This document shows positions 30,412-38,146 of a stretch of DNA of 38,146 nucleotides, in pieces; within the stretch, counting starts at the first letter, position 1; the number at the start of each line of letters is the position of its first letter. Below the pieces are notes generated by a model. The model was not told where the DNA came from. It saw nothing but the letters and a program-made list of their open reading frames with translations, and made no database searches. The stretch is from Pseudomonadota bacterium (GTDB lineage: Bacteria; Pseudomonadota; Alphaproteobacteria; Rhizobiales; Xanthobacteraceae): the NCBI GenBank assembly GCA_023422775.1, contig JAFAGM010000112.1:1-38146 (forward strand), written 5' to 3'. The translations under genes were made by a program, and so were the position numbers.

Positions 30412-30894
30412 ATGGCCTACACCGCAGATGTCAATCGCTGGCGCGGTCCCGCGGAAGAGACCTATCGCCCACGCATGCTGGACAGTCCCTGGCACCCCGG
30501 CTGGATCGCCGTGACCATCCTCGGCTTCATCATCTGGTGGCCGATCGGGCTTGCCCTTCTCTTTTTCACACTAGGGAGCAGAAAAATGGGTTGCTGGAGT
30601 CATCAGGATCGCTGGCAGAACAAGATGGAGCGGATGCAATACAAGATGGACCGGATGCGCGGCCGCATGGAGCGCCGCGGCTTCGGCGGCTTCGGCTTCG
30701 GTCCGTCCTCGAGCGGCAACCGTGCTTTCGACGAGTACCGCATGGAAACCCTGCGGCGGCTCGAGGAAGAGCAGGTCGAGTTCAGGAATTTCCTCGATCG
30801 CCTGCGCCACGCCAAGGACAAGGAAGAGTTCGACCAGTTCATGGCGCAGCACAAGCAGCGTCCGACCCCGCCGAACGACCAGCCTCAGTCGTAA
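30412..30894 (+). CDS. DUF2852 membrane protein
   Basis: 160-residue DUF2852 protein. A single hydrophobic segment, GWIAVTILGFIIWWPIGLAL, lies at about residues 30-54. A Met/Arg/Lys-rich charged helix follows (about 65-90: WQNKMERMQYKMDRMRGRM), then a Gly/Phe linker and a helical C terminus (FDEYRMETLRRLEEEQVEF, RLRHAKDKEEFDQFMAQH). Function is unknown. The ATG at 30412 is chosen because GGAGAGGGA stands directly upstream; an in-frame ATG at 30400 lacks a good site. The promoter carries an operator shared with the upstream TetR gene. Confidence 0.85.
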   Translation: MAYTADVNRWRGPAEETYRPRMLDSPWHPGWIAVTILGFIIWWPIGLALLFFTLGSRKMGCWSHQDRWQNKMERMQYKMDRMRGRMERRGFGGFGFGPSSSGNRAFDEYRMETLRRLEEEQVEFRNFLDRLRHAKDKEEFDQFMAQHKQRPTPPNDQPQS

Positions 30895-30920
30895 GGCGCG
30901 TCGCGAGAGCCCTTCAGCCG

Positions 30921-30946
30921 CAGGCATGATGCCCCCATGATGCCTG
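30921..30946 (+). terminator. Hairpin downstream of the DUF2852 gene
   Basis: CAGGCATGATG and CATGATGCCTG pair at 10 of 11 positions with a CCCC loop. No T-run follows directly; a stronger terminator comes 14 bases later. Confidence 0.45.
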
Positions 30947-30959
30947 ACGGCGGTGACAG

Positions 30960-30996
30960 CCGCTCATCTGCGAAAGCAGGTGGGCGGTTCGTTTTT
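30960..30996 (+). terminator. Rho-independent terminator of the TetR/DUF2852 unit
   Basis: A 12-bp stem (CCGCTCATCTGC / GCAGGTGGGCGG, two G-T pairs) with a GAAA tetraloop is followed by TTCGTTTTTG. This is the most classical intrinsic terminator in the window. Confidence 0.8.
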
Positions 30997-31064
30997 GTAT
31001 GCCTTGCTGGCGGTGGTTCGCCCCCGGTCTATATTGAGGTCTGACGCCACCGGGGCACCGAGCC

Positions 31065-31835
31065 ATGATCCCACGCGAAATTGCAGCGGCCGATCAGCTT
31101 TGGCTGATGATCCGGCGCGAAGCTGAAACCCTCGTCGCTGGTGATCCGGTGTTCGGCGCCTCGTTGGCCGCAGCGATTCTCGACCATGCCGATCTTGCCG
31201 GTGCGGTGTCCCACCAGATCGGTGAGCGGCTGGGAAAAAGCCCCGATGAGCGCCGGCGCTTGACGCGCATCGCCCGCGAGGCATTTGCGGCCTCACCCGA
31301 TCTGGTCGAGGCGGCGAGCCGCGACCTGCAAGGCATTGCCGTGCACGACCCGGCGACGAAGGGACTTTTGCCGCCGCTGCTGAACTTCAAGGGATACGTC
31401 GCGCTGCAGGCCTGGCGAGTCTCCAACCGGCTCTGGCGCGAGGGGCGCACCGACCTGGCGCTGCTGCTGCAGAGCCTGTCGTCCGACCAGCTTCAGGTGA
31501 GCATCCATCCCTCTGCGTCGATTGGTACCTCGGTATTCCTCGATCATGCCACCGGCATCATCGTCGGCGCGTTTGCCGTCATCGGCGACGAGGTCACGAT
31601 CCTGCAGAACGTCACCATCGGCCGGAACCCGTCGGATCCGGACCATGCGCCGAAGATCGGCCGGGGAGTCCTGCTCAGCTCGGGGGCTGTGATCGTGGGC
31701 GATGTCAGCGTCGGCGACTTCGCCAGGATCGGCGCGGGCGCGGTGGTCGAGCACGATGTGCCCGCCGGGTGCACGGCGGTCGGCGTGCCTGCCCGGTTGA
31801 CGAATTGCCCGGAACCGGCCGCGATCCTCGGCTGA
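31065..31835 (+). CDS. Serine O-acetyltransferase (CysE-like)
   Basis: 256-residue enzyme that transfers acetyl from acetyl-CoA to serine, the first step of cysteine synthesis. The N-terminal helical SATase domain includes IAVHDPATKGLLPPLLNFKG (His94/Asp95 region). The left-handed beta-helix carries the active-site block SIGTSVFLDHATGIIVG (Asp160, His161), then VTILQNVTIGRNPSDPDHAPKIG. The family's GGTGK-like loop is replaced by NPSDPDHAP. Length is typical of CysE (about 270). It stands alone after a strong terminator. Confidence 0.9.
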   Translation: MIPREIAAADQLWLMIRREAETLVAGDPVFGASLAAAILDHADLAGAVSHQIGERLGKSPDERRRLTRIAREAFAASPDLVEAASRDLQGIAVHDPATKGLLPPLLNFKGYVALQAWRVSNRLWREGRTDLALLLQSLSSDQLQVSIHPSASIGTSVFLDHATGIIVGAFAVIGDEVTILQNVTIGRNPSDPDHAPKIGRGVLLSSGAVIVGDVSVGDFARIGAGAVVEHDVPAGCTAVGVPARLTNCPEPAAILG

Positions 31836-31956
31836 CGGCGGCCCCGCGCACGGCGCGTAACGGATTACGGCCGCAATCTTATCCAAGTTGCCAACTACCG
31901 CTCGCTCGCACAGACTCTGCAAGCTGATTCGGCAGATGACATGCGAGGAGATTGCC

Positions 31957-32841
31957 ATGGCATTTTTCAAGCGCGAGCTTGGCCCGATTGAGCGCTTCGA
32001 GAATGCACTGAAGGAAAAGCTGGCGGCCCGTCAAAAACTGGCCGACCGGTTGAGCTTCACCGAAGCGGAACTTTCGGAAAAACGTACCGCGGCCGAACAA
32101 CTCGCGGTGGCGGGCGCCGCCGCTTCGCGACTTGACCGGGCGGAAGCCAGCATGCGCGTGGTCGAAGACCGCGCCAAATCGCTGCGCGCCGCACTGGCGG
32201 AATTCGACGAACAGGTCGCATCCGCGGAACGCGCGCTGGCCGACGCCAAGGCGCAGCGCGACCGCGACGCCGTCGCCGACGAGATCGAGGCGATGGCCGC
32301 GGCGATCGAACGGGCCGCGCCGGGATTTGGCGCCGGCGCCGCCGCGCTGATCGACGCCGTCACCAAGAGCTCGATGTCGATACCGGAAGCAACGCGGTTC
32401 TCGACCAGCGTGGACGCAGTGCGCCGCGAGGTTCTCTCGGCGACGGATTTGATCTGCTGGGAGCTGCGATCCGCCGCGGTGCGCACGCGTGCGGGCAACG
32501 TCAATGTCGCAGCTCCCGCGCTGTCTGAATCGGATCAGCTGCCGCTGATGGAGATCGACCGGCAGTTGATCTACACCCTGCATCCGCTCCGCTGGAAGGA
32601 AGGCGGCGAGGTTCGCCGGGTCCCGGCCTTCGCGCTGGTCGGCCTGCCGAAGGCGCTGCTGCCCGCGGCGCTTGCTCATCAGCATGTCGATCATCTCAAC
32701 GCCCGGCGCGTGCAGACCCTGATGCACCTGCATGGCAGCAACGGTCTGCAGGATGAACTGCAGCCCGACGATCCGCAGATCATCGATCTCGATGCGCTGA
32801 TCGCCGAGGAAACGCCGAGCGTGCAGGCCGACGTCGCGTAA
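31957..32841 (+). CDS. Coiled-coil protein of unknown function
   Basis: 294-residue protein without signal peptide or membrane segment. Residues 10-110 are predicted coiled coil (ALKEKLAARQKLADRL, SRLDRAEASMRVVEDR, AERALADAKAQRDRD). The C-terminal 150 residues look globular (PEATRFSTSVDAVRREVL, LMEIDRQLIYTLHPLRW, QHVDHLNARRVQTLMHLHG). I do not recognise the family. The ATG at 31957 follows GAGGAG. It is alone between serine acetyltransferase and a palindromic repeat. Confidence 0.75.
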   Translation: MAFFKRELGPIERFENALKEKLAARQKLADRLSFTEAELSEKRTAAEQLAVAGAAASRLDRAEASMRVVEDRAKSLRAALAEFDEQVASAERALADAKAQRDRDAVADEIEAMAAAIERAAPGFGAGAAALIDAVTKSSMSIPEATRFSTSVDAVRREVLSATDLICWELRSAAVRTRAGNVNVAAPALSESDQLPLMEIDRQLIYTLHPLRWKEGGEVRRVPAFALVGLPKALLPAALAHQHVDHLNARRVQTLMHLHGSNGLQDELQPDDPQIIDLDALIAEETPSVQADVA

Positions 32842-32859
32842 GGCGCGTGCAAGGCGCTC

Positions 32860-32912
32860 CGTGCCCCGGACGCGGCGCACCGCGAAGTGGTGCGCCGCAG
32901 AGCCGGGGCCCA
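32860..32912. repeat. Dispersed palindromic element
   Basis: A perfect 10-bp stem GCGGCGCACC (32872-32881) / GGTGCGCCGC (32889-32898) lies inside outer arms GTGCCCCGG and CCGGGGCCC. The wording is close to the element at 23581. It lies just after the stop of the coiled-coil gene. Confidence 0.7.
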
Positions 32913-32985
32913 TCTATCCGCAGCAGCGCCCGGCGCGACGATGCTGCCGTTGCCTTTGCTGGCGACTGGTTCCATACATTCCGGC

Positions 32986-35298
32986 ATGACCGGGCCATTG
33001 CTGGGGCGCAGCCTCGACCGCCTTGAAGACGCGCGCTTCGTACAGGGGCGCGGGCGTTACATCGCCGACCTCGCGGCGCCGAACGCGCTTCATGGCGTGG
33101 TCGTCCGCTCGACGCATGCGCATGCGCGCATTGCCGCGCTCCGCTTCGATGCGGCCCGTCGGATCCCGGGCGTCGCGGCCGTGCTGACCGGGGCAGAACT
33201 TGTCGCCGACAACATCGGCCCGCTGCCTTGTTCGGTGACCAGTATTCCGATGACGGCTCCGCTCGTGGTCCCGCCCTGTCACGCGCTGGCGCGCGAAGTG
33301 GTGCGCTATGTCGGCGAGCCCGTGGCGTTTGTGGTGGCGGATAGCGCCGAGAGCGCGCGCAATGCTGCCGAGGCCGTCATTGTCGAATACGAACCGTTGC
33401 CGCCGATCGTCTCGATCGCGGATGCCGTTCTGCCGGGTGCCCTGCAAGTCTGGCCGGAGGCAAAGCAAAACATCGCGTTCCAGTTCAACCGCGGCGACAT
33501 CGGTCCGGTCGAAGTCGCGTTAAGCAGCGCCGCGCATGTCGTGGAATGCGAACTGGTCAACAACCGCGTGGTCGCCGCGCCGATGGAAACCCGTGGTGCG
33601 ATCGGCGAGTGCGACGCCGCGAGCGGCCGCCTGCACCTGACGGCCTCGGCCGCCGGCGCGCACGGCATCCGCGACCTGCTCGCCGATTCGGTTTTTCACG
33701 TTGCCCGCGACAAGCTTCGCGTCAGCATTCCCGATGTCGGCGGCGGCTTCGGGATGAAGAACGTGCTCTATCCGGAACTGGTGCTGGTGCTGTGGGCGGC
33801 GCGCCGTCTCGGCCGTCAGGTGATATGGATCGGCGAGCGCGGCGAGGATTTCACGGGCTCCGCGCATGGCCGCGACAGCATCGTCCGCGCCCGCCTGGCG
33901 CTCGATCGCAGCGGTCGCTTCCTCGCGCTCGACACCAGGGTGCTCGCCAATCTCGGCGCCTATGTCTCGACAGTTGCGCCGGTCGTGCCGACCATGGCGA
34001 TGGCGAGCGCGATGGGCGGCGTCTACGACATCCCGCTGATCGCATTTCAGACGCAGGGCGTGTTCACCAACACGACGCCGGTCGACGCCTATCGCGGCGC
34101 CGGCAAGCCCGAGGCGAACTATCTGATCGAACGCTGCATCGACATCGCAGCACACCAGCTCGGGATGGATGCGCTGAAACTGCGGCGCAAGAACATCATT
34201 CGCCGCTTTCCTCATGCAAGCGCGATGGGGCTCTCGGTCGAGCAGGGCAGTTTTGCGCACGCGATTGATCACGCGGCGGCGGCAGCGGCAGGATTCGATG
34301 CGCGGCGGAAGGGTTCGCGCAAGCGCGGCAGGCTGCGCGGCCTCGGCTACGCCTGCTTTCTCGAAACCGCGCGCGGCCAGCCCAATGAAGTGGCGGAAGT
34401 GCGCTGCGGCGAGGACGGCCTGATCGACCTGATGGTCGGCACGCATTCCAACGGCCAGGGCCATGAGACCACCTATGCGCAGATCGCGGCCGATGCGCTC
34501 GGCCTGCCGCTGGAGCGTTTTCGTTTTCGCCAGGGCGATACCGACGATCTCGACTCCGGCGGCGGCCATGGCGGCGCGCGCTCGATGCACCAGGGCGGCA
34601 CCGCGCTGCTGATGGCGGCCGAGGGCCTGATCGAAAATGCGCGGCGGCTGGCGGCGCGGCTGCTGCAGGCAAGTCGAGATGCGATTCATTACGAAGCCGG
34701 CATGCTGCGCGTCGCCGCGACCGGGCAGGAGATCAGCCTCGATGAAGTGGCGCGCGCTTCCTGGCAGTCGCCCGGCGACGATGTCGCGCCGGGCCTGGCG
34801 CACAGGGCCACGCATCTCTGCGACCGCTACACGTTTCCCAATGGATGCCACGTCGCCGAAGTCGAAATCGATCCGGCGACCGGTGAGGTGAAGCTCGATC
34901 GCTACGTCATCTTCGACGACTACGGCCGCCTGCTCGATCCGCGCCTGACGCTGGGGCAAGTCCATGGCGGCGTCGTGCAAGGCATCGGGCAGGCGCTGTT
35001 CGAGCAGGTGCTGTTCGATGAGGAGACAGGCCAGATCCTGTCGGGCTCGCTGATGGATTATGCGCTGCCGCGTGCCGGCGATCTTCCTTCGTTCGAGGGC
35101 AGCCTGACATCTGATTTTCCAAGCAGCGCCAACCGCCTCGGCGTCAAGGGAAGCGGGCAGGCCGGCGCCATCGCCGCACCCGCCACGGTCATGAACGCCG
35201 TGATGAACGCGCTGACGCCGCTCGGCGTGCGCCATATCGACATGCCCGCAACGCCCTCCCGCATCTGGCAGGCGATAGCGGCTGCGGAAGCGCGGTAA
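32986..35298 (+). CDS. Orphan molybdopterin-binding subunit of a xanthine dehydrogenase-family hydroxylase
   Basis: 770-residue large subunit of the xanthine dehydrogenase/CO dehydrogenase family. The N-terminal domain runs from GRSLDRLEDARFVQGRGRYI; VGGGFGMKN is a Moco-binding loop; the active-site loop reads AYRGAGK (residues 368-374), the form-II type and not the AYRCSF of true CO dehydrogenase. GGVVQGIGQALFEQ and VKGSGQAGAIAAP near the C terminus complete the fold. Gln725 takes the place of the usual catalytic Glu in the GxGExG motif. No FAD or 2Fe-2S gene is adjacent. Start ATG 32986 precedes the conserved block; the substrate is unknown. Confidence 0.9.
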   Translation: MTGPLLGRSLDRLEDARFVQGRGRYIADLAAPNALHGVVVRSTHAHARIAALRFDAARRIPGVAAVLTGAELVADNIGPLPCSVTSIPMTAPLVVPPCHALAREVVRYVGEPVAFVVADSAESARNAAEAVIVEYEPLPPIVSIADAVLPGALQVWPEAKQNIAFQFNRGDIGPVEVALSSAAHVVECELVNNRVVAAPMETRGAIGECDAASGRLHLTASAAGAHGIRDLLADSVFHVARDKLRVSIPDVGGGFGMKNVLYPELVLVLWAARRLGRQVIWIGERGEDFTGSAHGRDSIVRARLALDRSGRFLALDTRVLANLGAYVSTVAPVVPTMAMASAMGGVYDIPLIAFQTQGVFTNTTPVDAYRGAGKPEANYLIERCIDIAAHQLGMDALKLRRKNIIRRFPHASAMGLSVEQGSFAHAIDHAAAAAAGFDARRKGSRKRGRLRGLGYACFLETARGQPNEVAEVRCGEDGLIDLMVGTHSNGQGHETTYAQIAADALGLPLERFRFRQGDTDDLDSGGGHGGARSMHQGGTALLMAAEGLIENARRLAARLLQASRDAIHYEAGMLRVAATGQEISLDEVARASWQSPGDDVAPGLAHRATHLCDRYTFPNGCHVAEVEIDPATGEVKLDRYVIFDDYGRLLDPRLTLGQVHGGVVQGIGQALFEQVLFDEETGQILSGSLMDYALPRAGDLPSFEGSLTSDFPSSANRLGVKGSGQAGAIAAPATVMNAVMNALTPLGVRHIDMPATPSRIWQAIAAAEAR

Positions 35299-35431
35299 GC
35301 CGGGACGGGGAACGCCTCTCCGACGTTGACCGGCTGAACCGGGAACCCAAACGGACATTCAACAACCAAATTTGGCTGTGACGCTCAGGGCGGTGCCGTT
35401 GTCGTCAAGGCTATTACACGGGAGAAGGCTG

Positions 35432-36685
35432 ATGCAGTCGAAGTCACTGCGCGCGCAGATCGGGATCCTGATCCTCGCGACGAGTATCATCCAACTCGCC
35501 AACGGATTCTTCGGCACCTTCATCTCCCTGCGTGTCGCGACCGAGGACTTCGGCCCGACCGTGTCCGGCCTGGTGCTCAGCAGCTATTTCGCCGGCTTCA
35601 CAGTGGGCGCCTTGCGTTGCGAACGGATCATCGAACGGGTTGGGCACATCCGCGCCTATGCCGCCTTCGCAGGCATGGTCGTCGCCGCGACCGCGGCCAT
35701 GCCGCTGCTCGCGGGGCCGCTGCCCTGGTTCATCCTGCGCGCGGTCATCGGTTTTGGTTGCTCCGGCCTCTTCATCGCTACGGAGAGCTGGCTCAACGCC
35801 AAGGCCGAGCCAGCCGAGCGGGGGCGGATTTTCTCATTCTACATGTTCGGAACGTTCCTCGCTCTCGCGTTCGGACAATTGCTGATCGGCAAGGCCAAGG
35901 TTGAAACGGCAGAACCCTTCAACGCAATCGCTGTCCTGTTCGCCGTGGCATTGGTCATCGTGAGCACGACGCGGGCCGAACCGCCCCGCGTGATCGCGTC
36001 GACCTCGCTGCCGCTCAGGCAATTGTTCCACGCGGCGCCCGTCGCCGTTGCCGGCTGCCTGGTGAGCGGGCTTATCAGCGCCAGTTTTTACTCGCTCGTT
36101 CCCGCGTGGATGCAGGATGAAGGCATCGCACGCGAGACGATCGCGATCTCGATGTTGTTCGCGGTGCTTGGCGGGCTCGCGTTCCAGGTTCCGATCGGCC
36201 GGCTGTCGGATCGATTCGATCGGCGCGTGGTGTTATCGATGCTGAGCATCGGCTTTGCGGCCACCGCCATCGCGGTGGTCAATTTGCCGCATTCCCGCTC
36301 GGTGATCCTGCCCGCCGCCGCGCTGCTCGGCGGCTTCATGTCGACCATCTATCCGGTCTGTGTCGCCAACGCCCACGACCAGATGCCAGCCGATCAGGTT
36401 GTTGCAGTGACCGGCCGGCTCATCCTGGTCAGCGGACTAGGCTCGATCGTTGGCCCGCTGATCGGAACGAGTGTGATGGCGCGCTTTGGCATCGACGGCG
36501 TATTCTATTTGATGGCTGCCGCCGGCCTGCTGTTGGCTTTCCTGGCCGTAGCCCGTCGATTGGTGACGGCGCCGCCGACGCACCAGGAGCGAACCTTCGA
36601 TATCCTGGCGCCGCAGGCAACCCCGCTCGCGCACGATCTGCTTGGCCCTCCGGTGCGGGTCCCTGCTTCGCAAAAGTCAGGGTAA
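35432..36685 (+). CDS. Major facilitator superfamily transporter (YcaD-like)
   Basis: 417-residue MFS permease with 12 predicted membrane helices. The opening LRAQIGILILATSIIQLANG, SGLVLSSYFAGFTVGALRCE and the between-helix motif A in GRLSDRFDRRVVL are visible, and the ATESWLNAKAEPAERGRIFS block is typical of the YcaD/UMF group. The substrate is unknown. GGGAGAAGG precedes the ATG at 35432. The C-terminal tail (from about 385) is hydrophilic. It follows the hydroxylase subunit on the same strand by 133 bases; co-transcription is possible but not shown. Confidence 0.9.
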   Translation: MQSKSLRAQIGILILATSIIQLANGFFGTFISLRVATEDFGPTVSGLVLSSYFAGFTVGALRCERIIERVGHIRAYAAFAGMVVAATAAMPLLAGPLPWFILRAVIGFGCSGLFIATESWLNAKAEPAERGRIFSFYMFGTFLALAFGQLLIGKAKVETAEPFNAIAVLFAVALVIVSTTRAEPPRVIASTSLPLRQLFHAAPVAVAGCLVSGLISASFYSLVPAWMQDEGIARETIAISMLFAVLGGLAFQVPIGRLSDRFDRRVVLSMLSIGFAATAIAVVNLPHSRSVILPAAALLGGFMSTIYPVCVANAHDQMPADQVVAVTGRLILVSGLGSIVGPLIGTSVMARFGIDGVFYLMAAAGLLLAFLAVARRLVTAPPTHQERTFDILAPQATPLAHDLLGPPVRVPASQKSG

Positions 36686-36813
36686 GCGCCTGCCGCGGCG
36701 ACACGCGACGCGGGTCCATGAACCTTTGCAGGGTTCCACGTTGGCAAGGCCGACCGAATGGCGTTACATTCGAAGTCCGCGAGTTGGCGTTGATCCGATC
36801 GGTTGCGACGCGC

Positions 36814-38146
36814 ATGACGTCCTGGGGTGTGAGTCCGAAGTTGAGGCAGAACAGGCTGCGGCCCGCTTTTCTTGCCGTTGCGGGTCTGGCCGTGCTGATC
36901 GCGGCGGGGGATCGTGCGGCCGCGAGAGGCGGCGCGAGCGAACGCGCAATCGAGTCCGTTCAGTCGCGCAGCGCCGGCGATCCGGTCATGGCGATCGTTT
37001 CGCTCCGCAGCCAGCGCATCACCGTCTACGACGCCAAGGGCTGGATCCTGCGGGCGCCGGTGTCGAGCGGCACGAAGGGACGCGAGACGCCCGCCGGAAT
37101 ATTCAGCGTCATCCAGAAGGTCGAGGAGCATTACTCGAATCTGTATGACGACGCCTTCATGCCGCACATGCAACGCATCACCTGGTCGGGCATCGCGCTT
37201 CATGGCGGCGTGCTGCCGGGGCGTCCGGCTTCCCACGGCTGTGTGCGGCTGCCGTTCGACTTCGCCGAACGGCTGTTCGACGTGACCGCGATGGGCATGC
37301 GGGTGATCGTGGCGCCGGGCGACGTGGCGCCGGTCGAAATCGCCCATCCGCTTCTGTTCCAGCCCAGGCCGGGTGTCGTCGCGCTGGCCACCTCCCGTGC
37401 CGCCGAGGCAGAGCAGGCGACAAGGAAGGCATCCGAAGCGCGATCAGCCGCCGGGACCGCGTTGCGCGAGGCCGCGCAGGCGAGGGCGCCGGTTCGCGTG
37501 GCGGAAAATCAAAAGCGAGCGGCCGAGGCGCAGTTGGCTGCCGCCGAGAGCAAGCTCGGCTCCGGTCTTTCGGCGGAGGCAAGGGAACAGGCGGAGGACG
37601 CCAGGGCGCAGGCCGCCGCCAGGATCGCCGAACTGCAGCTGCAATGGGATGTCGCCAACGTGGACCTGCAACTGCGGCTCGATGCCGCCACCGCTGCGCG
37701 CGATGCCGCCGCCGCTGCGGAGACGGCGCGCGCCGCGGCCGCCGAGGCGGCCCGCCAGGCCGCGCGCGAACTGCAGCCGGTATCGGTGCTGGTCAGCCGC
37801 AAGACCCAGCGGCTTTATGTGCGGCAGGCCTTCCGGCCCATCCTGGAAAGTCCGGTGACGATCGCAGACCCCGACCGCCCGATCGGCACCCATGTATTCA
37901 CCGCCACCGAGCGCACGACCGACGACGCCGGCCTGCGATGGAGCGTCGTCTCGCTGGTCGGGAGCGGCGACCGCGACGTGGAACGTGCGCCAACCAATGC
38001 CGACGGCGCAAAGGCCGCGCTCGACCGCATCGTGATTCCGCAGGATGCATTGGACCGCATCGCAGCCATTGCGCCGCGATCCTCCCTGATCGTCACCGAC
38101 GAGGGGGTGAGCCCGGAAACCGGCAAGGGCACGGAGTTCGTGGTGG
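36814..38146 (+). CDS. L,D-transpeptidase (YkuD) family protein, 3' end outside window
   Basis: 444 codons are visible, without a stop. A signal-anchor (RPAFLAVAGLAVLIAAG) is followed by a YkuD domain (about residues 58-170): VSLRSQRITVYD, SSGTKGRETPAGIFSV, then the catalytic block HGGVLPGRPASHGCVRLP with Cys143. These enzymes make 3-3 cross-links in peptidoglycan or attach proteins to it. A long Ala/Glu/Arg coiled coil follows (about 195-325). After it a second stretch, VSVLVSRKTQRLYVRQAF and DRPIGTHVFTA, resembles the first half of another YkuD domain. The start is uncertain: no clear ribosome site precedes ATG 36814, and the frame stays open upstream. Confidence 0.88.
   Translation, partial: MTSWGVSPKLRQNRLRPAFLAVAGLAVLIAAGDRAAARGGASERAIESVQSRSAGDPVMAIVSLRSQRITVYDAKGWILRAPVSSGTKGRETPAGIFSVIQKVEEHYSNLYDDAFMPHMQRITWSGIALHGGVLPGRPASHGCVRLPFDFAERLFDVTAMGMRVIVAPGDVAPVEIAHPLLFQPRPGVVALATSRAAEAEQATRKASEARSAAGTALREAAQARAPVRVAENQKRAAEAQLAAAESKLGSGLSAEAREQAEDARAQAAARIAELQLQWDVANVDLQLRLDAATAARDAAAAAETARAAAAEAARQAARELQPVSVLVSRKTQRLYVRQAFRPILESPVTIADPDRPIGTHVFTATERTTDDAGLRWSVVSLVGSGDRDVERAPTNADGAKAALDRIVIPQDALDRIAAIAPRSSLIVTDEGVSPETGKGTEFVV

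Noticed and set aside
33520..35358. 612-codon open frame on the minus strand opposite the hydroxylase subunit
   Set aside because: Antisense shadow: no family motifs, biased composition, and the plus-strand gene is complete and recognised.
36686..36813. Remnant gene on the minus strand between the MFS and transpeptidase genes
   Set aside because: The short frame shows no convincing family match; the wording is too weak to call a pseudogene.
1..38146. CRISPR array, tRNA or rRNA genes, prophage
   Set aside because: No regularly spaced direct repeats, tRNA-like cloverleaf, rRNA core sequence or phage structural or integrase genes were seen on either strand.

Overview
The window is GC-rich DNA from an alphaproteobacterium, most likely Bradyrhizobium or a close relative in the Nitrobacteraceae. 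This rests on the protein repertoire and style (ruvCAB next to yebC, cobT/cobS divergent, a soluble MCP-PilZ receptor, many short TetR, GST and YCII genes) and on dispersed palindromic intergenic elements of the kind common in that group. The species call is inference. The window is chromosomal in character: no phage, plasmid, transposase, CRISPR array, rRNA or tRNA was recognised.

Layout. 1-2.9 kb: the end of a molybdenum hydroxylase operon (FAD subunit partial, 2Fe-2S subunit) and a cytoplasmic chemoreceptor with a PilZ domain, all on the minus strand. 3.1-9.1 kb (plus): yebC, then a tightly coupled ruvC-ruvA-cytidine deaminase-ruvB run behind a LexA-box-like site, a Tat-exported metallophosphoesterase, an orphan VapB-type antitoxin, a YbgC thioesterase without the tol genes, and an NTF2-like protein. 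9.1-10.5 kb: a divergent GST/TetR pair.

10.5-19.4 kb: a urea-use island. On the minus strand are ureD-ureA-ureB-ureC, a UT-family urea channel, a GntP-type permease and a HupE/UreJ metal permease. On the plus strand are ureE-ureG-ureF. A 349-bp control region with a palindrome separates the two arms. Together they provide urea entry, nickel supply, the apo-enzyme and all maturation factors. Base composition drops sharply between the urea channel and the gntP-hupE pair.

19.5-30.9 kb: a hydroxyacid dehydrogenase; three translationally coupled very small secreted or membrane ORFs; a DGPF(YCII)/ECF sigma operon; DoxX, VOC, ClpP-like, cobT, cobS, cobC-like, SDR, GST and a second DGPF gene; then a TetR regulator and a DUF2852 membrane protein. 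Two regulatory circuits can be read directly from the DNA. (1) The motif TGTCGG-N17-CGTC occurs upstream of four genes (DGPF1-sigma, DoxX, GST, DGPF2), which looks like the autoregulated regulon of the ECF sigma factor. (2) A 19-bp operator, ATGTAAA-N5-TT(T/C)ACAT, overlaps both the start codon of the second TetR gene and the promoter of the DUF2852 gene.

31-38.1 kb (plus): serine acetyltransferase, a coiled-coil protein of unknown function, an orphan molybdopterin-binding hydroxylase subunit with Gln at the usual catalytic Glu position, an MFS transporter, and an L,D-transpeptidase that runs off the window.
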